Origin: Taxawa tesnikishii (nom. ined.)
Lineage: Eukaryota; Ascomycota; Dothideomycetes; Dothideales
Direction of reading: 5' to 3'
Assembly: GCA_030247885.1 (NCBI GenBank)
Contig: JAPDRO010000001.1
Span: forward strand, 1,488,001-1,552,000
DNA: 64,000 nt
Shown here: positions 21,693 to 32,460 of the stretch, piece by piece
Layout: every line of letters begins with the position of its first letter
Numbering within the stretch: the first letter of the stretch is position 1
Translations under genes and position numbers: made by a program
Notes under the pieces: generated by a model
Told to the model about the DNA's origin: nothing
The model's database searches: none
Seen by the model: the letters and a program-made list of their open reading frames with translations, nothing else

Positions 21693-22735
21693 TGTTGGCT
21701 GACCTGCGGTTAAGCGTGATAAAAATGGCAAGTGTTGGAAGCGCTGTGCGCAGGAGTGCGAGGCCAGCCTGCATGAAGAACACGAAGACTAGTTGCTTTG
21801 TCCGATGTCTGTTGCCGCATCCGGACATCTTCATGGCTGACATTGTCGGAAAGCAGACAAAGGCACAGACGGATGCGGAACAATAGTTTCACCTTTTGTT
21901 AATTCGTTGAGGGATTTCTTTGTCAAAACAGACGAAGTCTGACATGTCCATGGCGAAAAGATGGCCTGGAGACAGCTGGATGTTTGTCGATGTCATCTGT
22001 GGAGAGTGATCTCGGTGTTGGTCGGACTGACTGACTGCCGTTACAATGCAGTTACAATAACACAACACATCATATAAAAACAAAAGATGTATGCGGATAC
22101 TAAGTGTGCCGTGCTTGGCCCTAGTGCTTGTTCTCGGCCAGAGAGGCAAATGAGGCCTGACACTTAAGCCTCAATAATGATTTCGTAGCTGTGGAGTCGC
22201 ATCGTGATAGTAGTCGGTCAGTTTTGACTACCAAGTTGAGGACACTGGTGTCAAAGCTGGCTTGACAGCCAACGCGCCCAAAGCATCATCCGGAGACTTT
22301 TAGCTTGACCATTGTACAGACCGCGCGGTCGGTTAGGATCGGGACCGGTAGCCGTGGAGCCGTCTTCAACATTGAGAGTGCCGTTGCCATTGGCATTGTG
22401 ATCTCTTAGTAAGCGCTAGCACTGCATGCGTTGGGTAGGCTCGTAGAGTCGCGTAGCCAACTGTGACGAACTAGAGCATCGCGGCGACCTAGCAGGGAAC
22501 ACCCCTCCGAAAGCAGAGCTAGGGAAACTGGGAGATGCACAAGTTGATCATCGCGATATGTGGCGGTTATAACGTCTCAGCTCCGTGGATTGGTAGCAGC
22601 TGAACACAGGTGACCAAGCCGAAAACAGCAACCGCTCTATACCGCTGAGTCGAGAAATGCACCATAAGTACTAAGTGTTTCTCGTGGAAGTCCTCGCATC
22701 AATCTTTCCGTCGAGTGACTGCCGAGGTTTAAGAT
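21693..22735. other. Intergenic, no gene seen
   Basis: About 1.04 kb between divergent kinase 2 (-) and the esterase (+). No domain or splice structure is recognisable; it should hold both promoters. Confidence 0.45.
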
Positions 22736-23925
22736 ATGGCCGCTGAAGAATGGTACTCGATGGGCAAACACCACCCTGATTGGGAAACCGTAAGCTGTTG
22801 CAATATACGTTTAAAAATTATCACCTGAAGTGGGTTCAGCAAATCGCTCCAATGGCTCCTTTCATGGACAGAAGTCATCTGAAAACAGTACTCGAAGTCC
22901 GCGAATGGCTTGCCGCCCTCCTGGCGCAGCTTCCCAGCTTGAAACAAACCATCGACCCGGCGGCGCAGGAACGTGATGATCAGATCACAGTCCGAGATGG
23001 CGCAAAGATTGCGGTCAAAATCTACTCGCCGGTAGAGCCGCCCAGCAGGGGCAGCCCGCTCTACGTGTCGATACATGGTGGAGGCTTTTGTTTGGGTAAT
23101 GAGCCACCCATGGAGGCAACCTTCTGCAAGAACTTGTCGCGCGAACTCGGTTTTATGCGCGTGGACGTAGACTACAGGATGGCGCCTGAACATCCATTTC
23201 CTGTCCCAGTGCATGATTGCTGGGACGCTGTTCAATGGGTAAGATGTTGCTGTTCAGCTTCCGTTGGTGGAACGAAAACTGAGGTGTGTCGTAGGCTGCC
23301 AAGAACGCTGCCGGTCTGAAGGCCAACCCATCCGAAGGCTTTGTTGTGGGAGGAACTTCTGCAGGCGGCAATCTGGCGGCCGTGGTGAGCCATCTGGCGC
23401 GCGACGAGCGGCTGTCACCGTGCCTGACGGGAGTGCTGGCCATCATTCCCCGACGCTCGGGGAAAATGCAGTACCGGAACAGTACAAAGCGCTGTATCAG
23501 TCACGCGAGCAGAACAAGGACGTGTTCATCTCGGGGAAGAAGGAGCTAGATCTCTTCTTCGGTATGCGGGCATGCCCTTGATGATGAGAGGCGAACCCGG
23601 CTGAACAAAGACAGGCGCCTACAGTCCTGACCATGAGTCTGGACTGTTCAGCCCGTTGATCTGGCCAACGGGTCACGAGGGCCTGCCTCCAACATATGTT
23701 TGCGTGTGCGGAGCGGACCCGTTGCGAGACGAGGGGCTCTTGTACGAGAAGGTCCTTCGAGAAGACGCTGGTGTACCGACCAAGCTCAGTGCCTTTCCCG
23801 GTCTACCGCACGGATTCTGGGCGATATTCACAGGCATGAAGGAGTCGCGAGACTATCATCGCGAGGTCATGGAGGCGGTCAAATGGATGCAGAGTCTCGT
23901 CGAGCCAAGGCGACAAGACGAGTAG
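22736..23925 (+). CDS. Alpha/beta hydrolase (esterase/lipase, HSL-like)
   Basis: Four exons: 22736-22789, 22840-23238, 23295-23561 and 23615-23925. The start MAAEEWYSMGKHHPDWE is typical for fungal alpha/beta hydrolase-3 proteins. The oxyanion motif HGGGF is at about residue 100, the nucleophile elbow is GGTSAGGN, the strand VDYRMAPEHPFPVPVHD precedes it, the acid lies in the GADPLRDEG region, and the catalytic His in GLPHGFW. Likely a carboxylesterase on small or secondary-metabolite esters, substrate unknown. The frame breaks once at 23448-23451 (C4 where C5 is needed, giving AIIPPTLGENAVPEQY). No secretion signal, so it is probably cytosolic. Confidence 0.83.
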
Positions 23926-24317
23926 CTGTTGTGGGAGGTACAGTGCAACGTTGGCCCAGGTGATTGATCAGAGAGTAGAGATAGCGGTGGAATGGATTAC
24001 CATTGTCGGAAGCCCGGGAACCGCGGACAGCGAAACGAAAACGGGTGCCGCGGACAGCGGATCGGATGCGTTTGGGCTGCATGGCTAGTCCGATCTGAGT
24101 TTGACGTGTCCGCGTTCGGAAGGCCGAAGCGTGCAGTGACGCCCATATCATCCTCCAGATAGGTGTAGTCGCAAAAAGCATCACATCAACGACTTGGCGT
24201 TTACTACTGCGCATACATACAAGACGTGTCGTTTGCCATGGCCAACATGTCTTCCACACGTCTACTCGTATCGTTTGGTCCTTGCTACTTGCGCGCTGCA
24301 GCGGCACCCGCAGAGTT
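23926..24317. other. Intergenic, no gene seen
   Basis: About 390 bases between two + strand genes; no coding signal on either strand. Holds the MFS promoter. Confidence 0.4.
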
Positions 24318-25817
24318 ATGCTTGCCTGGCTGAACGGTTCCGCCGATCGAGCACCAGTCTTGCTCGACTTGCGCAGCAACAAGTACTTCATCTGTTTCAC
24401 CGTAGCCGCCGCCGTCTTCACCGATATCTTCCTGTACGGCATAATCGTGCCTGTGCTGCCTTTTGCCCTCAACTCTCGAGCCGGCATTGCCATCGACAAG
24501 ACTCAGACATGGGTCTCCATCCTCCTTGCAGTCTACGGCGCCGCACTGCTCGTCTCGAGCCCGTTCTTTGGTTGGTTTGCTGACCGTTCGACATCTCGCC
24601 GCATGCCCTTGCTCCTTGGCTTGATCGCACTGGCCGCTTCCACCGTCGCCCTCACGGTTGGAGAGTCGATTGCTGCGCTGGTTGTCGGGAGGATACTTCA
24701 GGGCATCAGCGCCGCCGTGGTTTGGGTCGTTGGCCTGGCACTGTTGGTCGATACTGTGGGACCGCAAGATATTGGCATGTTCATGGGATATGTTGGGCTG
24801 GCAATGAGTCTGGCCGTCTTGGCCGCGCCGCTGCTGGGAGGAATCGTCTTTGACAAGGCTGGCTACTACGCTGTGTTTGCTATGGCTTATGGATTGCTGG
24901 GGATGGACATCATATTGCGCCTGGCGCTGATAGAGAAGAAAATTGCGGCGCGCTGGCGGCCCGAAGAAGAGGTGGTGCAGACTGAGGATTCACAGGACAT
25001 GGGGCGAGAGAAGACTGGGCCTGTGGAATCGTCACCGGGGCCAGGAAAGACGGAGGAAGAGTGGACGCCGACTCAGGAACAGCAACACCAGCGTGCGGAA
25101 GGGCGCAAGCCGAAGTCACTCCCTCCTGTCATCACTCTTCTCTCATCTCGTCGGCTGCTCGCCGCGCTCTGGGGCTGCTTGATCCAAGCCTCTCTCCTCA
25201 CATCCTTCGATTCCACTCTACCTCTGTTTGTGCGCGACAACTTTGGTTGGAATTCGCTCGGTGCCGGTTTGATCTTTCTTCCCATCGTCCTTCCTTCATT
25301 TATCGGACCCGTTGTGGGCTGGTTCTCCGACAAGTATGGACCGCGTTGGCCCGCTTTTGCGGGTTTCGTGCTTGCCACACCCCTCCTCATCCTGCTGCGC
25401 CTGGTCACACATGACAGTATGCGGCAGAAGGTGCTCTTGTGTGCCCTCCTGGCGCTAATTGGCGTGACGCTGACAATAGTGCTCACGCCCTTGATGGCGG
25501 AGATTGCCTATACGGTTGAGGCGAAAGCTGCAAAAAGACCGCCTGGCTTCTACGGTAAGAGCGGTGCGTATGCACAGGCGTACGGTTTGTTCAATATGGC
25601 GTTTGCAGGAGGCTGTTTAGTTGGACCGTTGGTTGCAGGACTGATCCAGAACGCCGCCGGATGGGGAACCATGACGATTGTGCTGGGATGTTTGGCTGCT
25701 TTCAGCGCAATACCGACGTTGATATGGAGCGGTGGCTCGATCTTCAAGAGTCGGAAGGCGAAGAAAGAGGAGATGCAGAATGCCCAGGCGGCGACTGAAG
25801 AGGTCATCGCCGAATGA
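24318..25817 (+). CDS. MFS drug:H+ antiporter-like transporter
   Basis: Single exon of 499 residues with about 12 hydrophobic spans in two halves separated by a hydrophilic loop of some 70 residues (Glu/Gln-rich, PEEEVVQTEDSQ). The DHA1/vesicular-amine-type signature is visible: FLYGIIVPVLPFAL in the first span, GWFADRSTSRRMPLL (motif A), GRILQGISAAVVWV, and in the second half GWFSDKYGPRWPA. The first ATG in frame (24318) is used; an upstream frame extension lacks ATG. The substrate is unknown; this subfamily in fungi includes multidrug and toxin exporters. No frame break. Confidence 0.85.
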   Translation: MLAWLNGSADRAPVLLDLRSNKYFICFTVAAAVFTDIFLYGIIVPVLPFALNSRAGIAIDKTQTWVSILLAVYGAALLVSSPFFGWFADRSTSRRMPLLLGLIALAASTVALTVGESIAALVVGRILQGISAAVVWVVGLALLVDTVGPQDIGMFMGYVGLAMSLAVLAAPLLGGIVFDKAGYYAVFAMAYGLLGMDIILRLALIEKKIAARWRPEEEVVQTEDSQDMGREKTGPVESSPGPGKTEEEWTPTQEQQHQRAEGRKPKSLPPVITLLSSRRLLAALWGCLIQASLLTSFDSTLPLFVRDNFGWNSLGAGLIFLPIVLPSFIGPVVGWFSDKYGPRWPAFAGFVLATPLLILLRLVTHDSMRQKVLLCALLALIGVTLTIVLTPLMAEIAYTVEAKAAKRPPGFYGKSGAYAQAYGLFNMAFAGGCLVGPLVAGLIQNAAGWGTMTIVLGCLAAFSAIPTLIWSGGSIFKSRKAKKEEMQNAQAATEEVIAE

Positions 25818-27259
25818 CTTGCATAGCGTTGGTTTGATTGCATATGTATATACCCTTAGCGTTTGCTTAATCGGACAACAGATACTTCACCTCCACCTTC
25901 CTTGTTGTTCCTTAATGCCGTAAAGGCTAGTCGCTCATTAGTGCCCATCCCACCGTAAATCCAGCTGATGCTCGACCAGACTGCCGCTCAACGCTGGCAA
26001 ACTGGACGGAGGATACAGAGATCAACTGAAAAACACCGAGACAAGCACCGGCGCGGCTGGTTGCTTCCAGCTCACGGCCCCCACAAAGGCCCGACAACAT
26101 ATGAGACAGCAGCAACACGGTTGCTTCGCTTCCAGCTCGCAAGTACACCATTCCCATACCCTCGAGAGACCCCCGGTAGCCTCTCTTTCTCCCACCATCA
26201 CGACGGAGCACCTGCATTCGCTTTCGAATTGCCCGCACCGTAACATGAAATCCGGGAGCGTTGAGACTTTAGACCAGGTCAAAAGACGACAGACTTCTGG
26301 TGGCAACCTAATTGCGAAAGAAACGATGCAGTTGTTTGAGCTTCGACGACAAACCGGACTTTTAGGCTTTTATGCCTTGATATGAACGCCCCTGTGAATT
26401 CACCGCCTAGTCAGTACCTATGCGGCTGTTCTCAGCCTTTCCCTTTCCCTTCGCTCCTACGTCTCACACACATACATCCGTGCGTCGCTCATGACTCCCA
26501 TGTTATGCTGGAGAACAACATCGAGCATGGTCTTGGCGGAAGAATACAATGAGGCCGATGGGTAGGAGGGGCATGGGCACGGCGGATCATCGGTGAGTGA
26601 CATTTGCAGTTTGCCCGTGCTGGGGTCCTCAGCGAGCAGCTACAGGGAACCACGGTCGTTCCTTCACTTCATATGTCTCGAATGTATATCGTTATCTTAC
26701 GGTGCGAAACATTGGTGCTACAGGGCAATATTCTACCATGGGAGAGTCCCTCTAATCTGTCCCACGTGTCCGTCCTGTAGAGAAAGCTGGCCGTCCAAGC
26801 CGTTCGTACGAAGTGGGGAAGAGGTCAAATTGATTACATTCACCGACTCGGAGAGCGGAAAGTCATGGTGTTGAAGTGTTTTTGCATTCTTCAGTCTATG
26901 CTACTAAAGTACAAGCTATGGATATTATTCGGCGCGCATCACTAGGACGACATCAAACCAACATCAATCTCCATTACTTGCTTCGCCTCCATCCTTCCTT
27001 TCCTTGCAGTCCCGATTACAGGATCCTGCCATTCTCTCCTACATCAAGTTGCTGTAAGGAGCGGCGTAACCCTGCCGACGTCATAAGGACCGAACCGTGT
27101 ACCCGCCCGCCACGGGCATGAAGAAATCGTAAACAGCCAGTGCAGGGTCATTACAATTCCGTGAAAAGACCATGAGAAAGTAAAAGGTTGTACAAGGACG
27201 GACAGAAAGAAAATAGGGTCCGTCCTGTAATATGCTCATCCCGTCAAGCGAAAAGGTAC
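25818..27259. other. Intergenic, no gene seen
   Basis: About 1.44 kb between the MFS stop and the 3' end of the GPI protein. Open frames are under 110 codons and lack recognisable domains. A spliced or non-coding gene cannot be excluded. Confidence 0.45.
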
Positions 27260-29670
27260 TTAGAGGAGAGCAACCACGGCAACGGCACCGGCAAGCAGAG
27301 CAGCGGCAGGCTTGTTGACCGCACCAGCGTTGGTGGTCTGCTGAGCTGGAAGGGAGGAAGTGGCCGATGCAGCGCCGCTGGTGGCGGAAGACGAGCCGAC
27401 GGCGCCAACTGGGTAGCTGGAGACGGCCACAGAGCTGCTAGAGACAGTGACGGTGTGGGTAACGCTGGCGGAAGAGGCACAACCTCCGTACGGAGCTTGG
27501 ATCTGGCCGTCACCGATCTGAGTGACGACGCAAGAGGCGACGGTCTGAAGGGTGGTGGCAGACTCAACTGGGGCCGACGGGGCGGAGGTTGTCACTACGG
27601 ATACAGGATAGGTGGATGGCGAGGCCACTGGAGCAGAAGAGGCTGGGCTACTCTGAGCAGACGAGCTCTCAGCTGAAGAACTCTGGACGGGGGCCGAGCT
27701 GACAGGCGAGCTCTGAACTGGAGAAGTCGCTGGCGCGGAGCTGGCTGGGGAAGTCGCTGGCACGGAGCTGGCTGGGGAAGTCGCTGGCACGGAGCTGACT
27801 GGGGAGGTAGCCGGGCTCGAGACCGGAACGACTGGAACAGTGGTCTTCACAACAGTGGTAGAGCCAGCGCACTCGGTGCAGGAGATCGTGAGCTCAGTAG
27901 TCTTGTAGACGGTCTCGGTGCTTGGGGTTGGCGCGGAGGAAACGGGAGCGCTAGAGGCTGGCGAAGTTGAAACGCTGGAAGCTGAAGAAACTGGGGCGCT
28001 TGACACTGGCGAGCTTGAGGCGCTAGAGACTGGAGTGACAACCACAGAAGTGGTGGTGTAGACGGAAGAGTAAGTGGTTCCAGAAGAGGTGTACGTAGTG
28101 GTAGCCTCGCAGGTGGTGGTGTACTGAGTGGTCAAAACAGTCACAGTCGTACCGTAAACTGGCGAAGCAGGGCTGGTTGTCGCTAGCGAAGAAGATGGAG
28201 TGACGACCGTCGACGAGACTGGAACAGAAGTAGTAACGACGACAGTAGAAGAGCCGGGACAGTTGGTGACCGAAGCAGCGCACTTGGTAAGAGTGAGGAC
28301 TGTCGAACTGTAAACCGTGATTGTCGACGGAGCTGGGACCGTGGTGGTTTGAGTGACGGAGGAAACTGGAGAGCTGGAGGACCCAACCGAGCTGCTCGAG
28401 GCCGAAGTCGATGGGGTGACAGCAGACACAGGAGTAGACTGCGAGAGCGTCAAGCTGGTGGTAACAGTGCTGACTGTGGTGAAAACAGTGGTCGAAGTAG
28501 TTCCGCTAGTGCTGATAACAGATGTTACAGGGCACGTAGTAAGAAATTCAGTAGTGACAACGGTTGTGTATTGGGTGCTTGGGACACCAGGAACAGTGAT
28601 GGTGCTGTTTCCGTAAACTGGAGCAGTTGGTACGGAGGCGGTGCTGCTAGACACCGGCGTGGAGACAGTCACCGGCGAAACCGGGGTTGAACTGGCGACC
28701 GAAGAGCTGGAAACCGGCGAGACAGGGACAGTCAAGCAAACAGTAGTCGAGACGGTGCTGGTCGTGATGAAAGTGCTTGTCGAAGTAGTACCACTGGTAG
28801 TAACCACGGACGTAGCAGGGCAAGTTGTGGTGTAAACTGTGGTCACAATGGTAGTCGTGCTACTGTTGCCAGTTGGGTGGGGTCCGACTGGGTAAGAGTG
28901 AGGGTAGGAAGATGGCGCAGTCACAACAGGAACCGATGGGCTGGAGCTAGAGCTGGAGCTGGAGCTGGAGTAGGTCACCGGAGAGACCGTGCTGGAGCTC
29001 GAGCTCAGGCTAGAAGAAGAGCTGCTCAAGACAACGCTGCTGGAAGATGGGGCAGTTGGTCCAGCGGGAGTCGAGCTTGATGGGGTGGGGTAAGGTGGGT
29101 AGGCCGGGAGAGAGGAAGAGGAAGAAGAGCTAGAGCTGCTGGAGATCGAGCTTGGGGTCGCTGGCGAGACCGGAGAAGAGCTGGAACTGCTAGGGTAGAC
29201 AGAGCTGCTTGATGGGGCCGTGGTGAGTGGCACCGAAGGCGAGTATGGGAAAGATGGAGAGTAAGCAGACAGCGACGACGAGAGGCTGGTGCTAGAGTAG
29301 ACGCTGATGCTGGAGCTGGAGCTAGCGGTCGAGCTAGTGCTTGGGACGGTTGCCGAAGCTGGGGTAGAAGATGGGGAGCAGCCACCAGAGCAGGAAGTGA
29401 CAGTGATGGTGGAGGTAGTCCAGGTGGTCTCCTCATGGTCGGGATAGGTGTTTGTGATAGGACACACTGTAGTCGTCTCGTAGGTGACCATGGTAGTCTC
29501 CCGTAAGAGGGCTGAGATGGTTGCTCGGATGGCTTGCTGTATCCGGTCACGGCCCAGGAGCTGTGGCCATAGCCATACGGCTTTGGCTTTCCCCAAGAGT
29601 CGGAGCCGTATTCACCACCAGCGGCAGCGACGCCAGCAAGGCCGACGACGGCCAACAAGTTCTTGACCAT
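27260..29670 (-). CDS. Large Ser/Thr-rich GPI-anchored cell-wall mucin
   Basis: About 804 residues in one exon. Signal peptide MVKNLLAVVGLAGVAAAG, then a Gly/Tyr-rich stretch and ETTMVTYETTTVCPITNTYP with the paired-Cys motif CSGGC. The bulk is Ser/Thr/Pro/Val sequence for heavy O-mannosylation. It contains several copies of a module of the form TTxYTTTCPxTSVxTTSGTT (near 28060-28160, 28490-28590 and 28740-28860) and of a Cys-containing variant (STVLTLTKCAASVTNCPG; TELTISCTECAGST). Near 27720-27800 are 9-residue repeats of the type SVPATSPAS. The C-terminus ends in a small-residue omega region and hydrophobic tail (PAAALLAGAVAVVALL), the GPI signal. The start and bulk lie in different frames, reconciled by the CCC run 29500-29502 (coding G3 where G4 is needed). 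Likely a wall adhesin or structural mannoprotein; the specific role is unknown. Confidence 0.8.
27720..27800 (-). repeat. 27-base coding tandem repeat in the GPI mucin
   Basis: Three adjacent near-identical units encode repeats of the type SVPATSPAS, with only a few substitutions between units. They sit in frame, so expansion or contraction would change wall-protein length without breaking it. Confidence 0.7.
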
Positions 29671-32460
29671 GATGTGCGAAGATTGAATGGAAAAAGGTAG
29701 TAGTAGGGCGCGCTTCTCTGAAACGAGGGATGCAGAAAGACCGTAACGAAAGAGTCTCTACTGATCAATAGAGCAACGAGTGCCTTGTGTAGGAGATGGT
29801 GGGGAAGGTGTGAGTATAAAGAGATCACTGACCTGGGGAGGATGGGTCAATTAATAAGTGCGAGCAGACGAGAGGCCCTCAACACATCCAACCTCGCGAT
29901 GGGTCGTCTCCGGGCTGGAAAAGGCGCATGTATGCGCCAAGTGAAGCTTGTGCGCGCCTGACGTGACTGGTCACCTCTCTGATGAAGATCACCACAGCAG
30001 CAACGAAAGGTTTGGAAGGTCGACCATGCAGGCGTTCTCACCCTAAGCGGTTGGCGCCGATAGGGCCCTTCGTATCGATAGAAACCGTCGCTCCCGGTCG
30101 ACAGAAGCCAAACGCGAAGAGCGGGAAGCGGGCGACCCACGCGCTTATTGGGTGCGACACGAGGTTCTAAGACGATTAGCTCAAGCCGAGAATGGCCCAG
30201 TGGAACAACCCTGGCGGCATGGCGGGTATTCAAGGTTCAGGGAAGAGCACGCGGATTGCCTTCCATTGGCCTTCATGCAGCCACAAGAGATATTCCATGG
30301 CCCCCTTACCTTGCGCGCAGATACACCCAGCCATGTACAGCCATCGCTCGTAAGTACACAAGCGTTTGCATCTCAGACGTTTTGGCGCGACGCTGCAGCT
30401 CCCGTTGTCGCACAGTTACACGTCGCCGGCCATGCAGCACGTTGCGACTGCTGTTGACTCAACCGCTGGGCAAAGGAACCGGCGCGTGTTAGCTCCAGGC
30501 ACAACTCGTGAAGGGACCAGGAATAGAAAACGGTTGATCGCTAGCCGGTTAACGCGCCAACCGGGCAGAGCAAGCGGAAGGGCCGAGTAGGCACGTCGGT
30601 TTGGTTTACCAGTGCGACGGTCTTCCGCCGACTGCCGAATGACGTCGAGTTAGGGCCTTCGTGCGCACGACGTTTTTCTGATCATCGCAAAGGCCACATG
30701 GATGGCATTCTGACGAGAGCGCAAGTTGTGCGCCGAGCGCTGCACAATTGTCGCGATCTGCTCTCTGCCCTCTGCTCTCTGCTCTCTGCTCTCTGCTTTT
30801 CGCTGCTGTGCGCTCGTCGACCAAGCAACTCGACGATAATGCTGAGGCAGGAAGGCCCTCGTCGATATGCCTGCCACACGCTTGTAGTTGCTGGAGTGAC
30901 TTTGTACATTAGCCCGTTGCAGGGGTCCCGCACTGGACCTGCATTAATGCGAGCGACGGCGTGCTTGAACGATGAAGAACTTTGGCAGTTGGACGCGGGC
31001 AGCGGGGCAGGCACATCGCTGCACGTCGGAGCAGCTCGCAGCACCGTTTCCCAGCACAACGATGCAACGTCAAGCCACTCACGTCGTCTGCTCGTATACA
31101 ACCCAAGACTCGTCTTCGGCGTATCGGCGCATCGGTGCATCGGCGCAACGGTTTCCCCATATCCGCCCATGAAACTACGCTTCTCGAAACTTCGCTTGTT
31201 CAGAGAAATCTTCAGCGCGCGTCAAAGAACTCGTTTTAGCCAGGTGGTCGACAACTCTCGTAGAACCAGCAGTAAAATGCTTTTGTGGGCAAATCACCGA
31301 CCGGCAGAAGCCAATTTGTGTTCCTGCAGCCCGCCAAACGTGATGGATGGTGGGTCTCGACGAGGATGACCCCCACCACGTAGGCGAGAATCGAAATGAG
31401 TTGTGGAGGGGTACGAGAAAACTCCACAAGCCCAATGCCCTTGTTCTCAGCTATTTTCCCTTTCGTTTTTCGCGAGAAGTTCCCTCTGGATCTCGAAGCG
31501 GTTTCAGGTTGCACGCTAGTCCTGCTACTCGACCGGGGCATGGCAAGGGTGTAAGCGTGACAGGCTTTCGCGGAAGAAGGAAGCAACATCCTGATGCCCA
31601 GCCGCAACAATTTCTCAATCTCAACGGATCCATTTCCCCGCTGGGGATGGTCGGTCTTGGTGGCATCTCTCAACGGGCTGCTATTGTGGTGCCTGAAAGT
31701 TGTTGCTCCCAAGCTTTTTGAGGGATTCAATGGTGTATGTTGATCGTGTGCCGAGAATACCGCGGCCGGTACCTCGGCGAAGGTCGATCTATCCAAGAGA
31801 TGTGTAGGGTTTGATAAATCGTCCCTGACATCGCTCCGTAGTGCCATCACTATCACGCATGTGACCTCGTTTTCTGTGAGTCGTGGTCCTTGGCGGGAGG
31901 TCCTCGTTGCCAGGAGAAATTGTGATAAAGTGCGATCATCAACACAACCCTGTTTTGATTGCTGGATACTCTACTCAGCATATTGCAGTAATATGCCCAT
32001 CGTCATGCTTCCCACCAGAGACGTCGCGCGCTCATCGTAGAAGCGGTACTTGCGGACGGTTAGTAGCGGCCGTTGCCTGATCAGTGATCCATACCGTTTG
32101 TGCGTTATCGATACTCTTCCAACGTGCGGACCGCATCCTGTTCTGCGATACGAACAGCGATGCTCAAACGTTCGTATATGATCTCATAAGGCCAGTGCCC
32201 TCGTAACGTTGGCCGTATGGTGCCGGGTGCACAACATCTAATGTCACAGTCTACGGCATTGCGTAGGAGATCAACTGAGTAGACCAAAAACAAAGTCGAT
32301 AAACCGTAATCTTTACTGCTCTGTTGCTCGAGTTCTCCAACCTCTGTGTGTTGCTGCAAAAGATTGTACTTTGCTCGTCTGCGGCCTCGCCAGTGTTGGG
32401 CATGATGGATGAGGATCTCCAGAAGATACGCGAGGATATCCTATATTCCATCTAAGTCCC
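29671..32460. other. Gene-poor 2.8 kb spacer
   Basis: No frame with a recognisable domain was found here. The longest open frame (about 220 codons, near 30698-31369 on +) is low in conserved-looking sequence and overlaps an opposite frame, so I do not call it. A short 7-base repeat sits near 30757-30798. Non-coding RNA or unrecognised spliced genes are possible. Confidence 0.45.
30757..30798 (+). repeat. 7-base microsatellite (CTCTCTG-like units)
   Basis: Five or so near-perfect copies of a CTCTCTG/CTCTGCT heptamer in a row in an otherwise gene-free region. Unit phase is kept through most copies with one CCC variant. Confidence 0.75.

Noticed and set aside
25968-26385. Short overlapping open frames near 26 kb
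   Set aside because: Both strands open by chance in C/A-rich DNA; no conserved motif.
28349-28835. Open frames on + within the GPI mucin
   Set aside because: They are mirror products of Ser/Thr codon repeats on the - strand.
30698-31369. 223-codon open frame on + in the gene-poor gap
   Set aside because: No recognisable domain, conflicting overlapping frames on -, low-complexity composition and a microsatellite inside.
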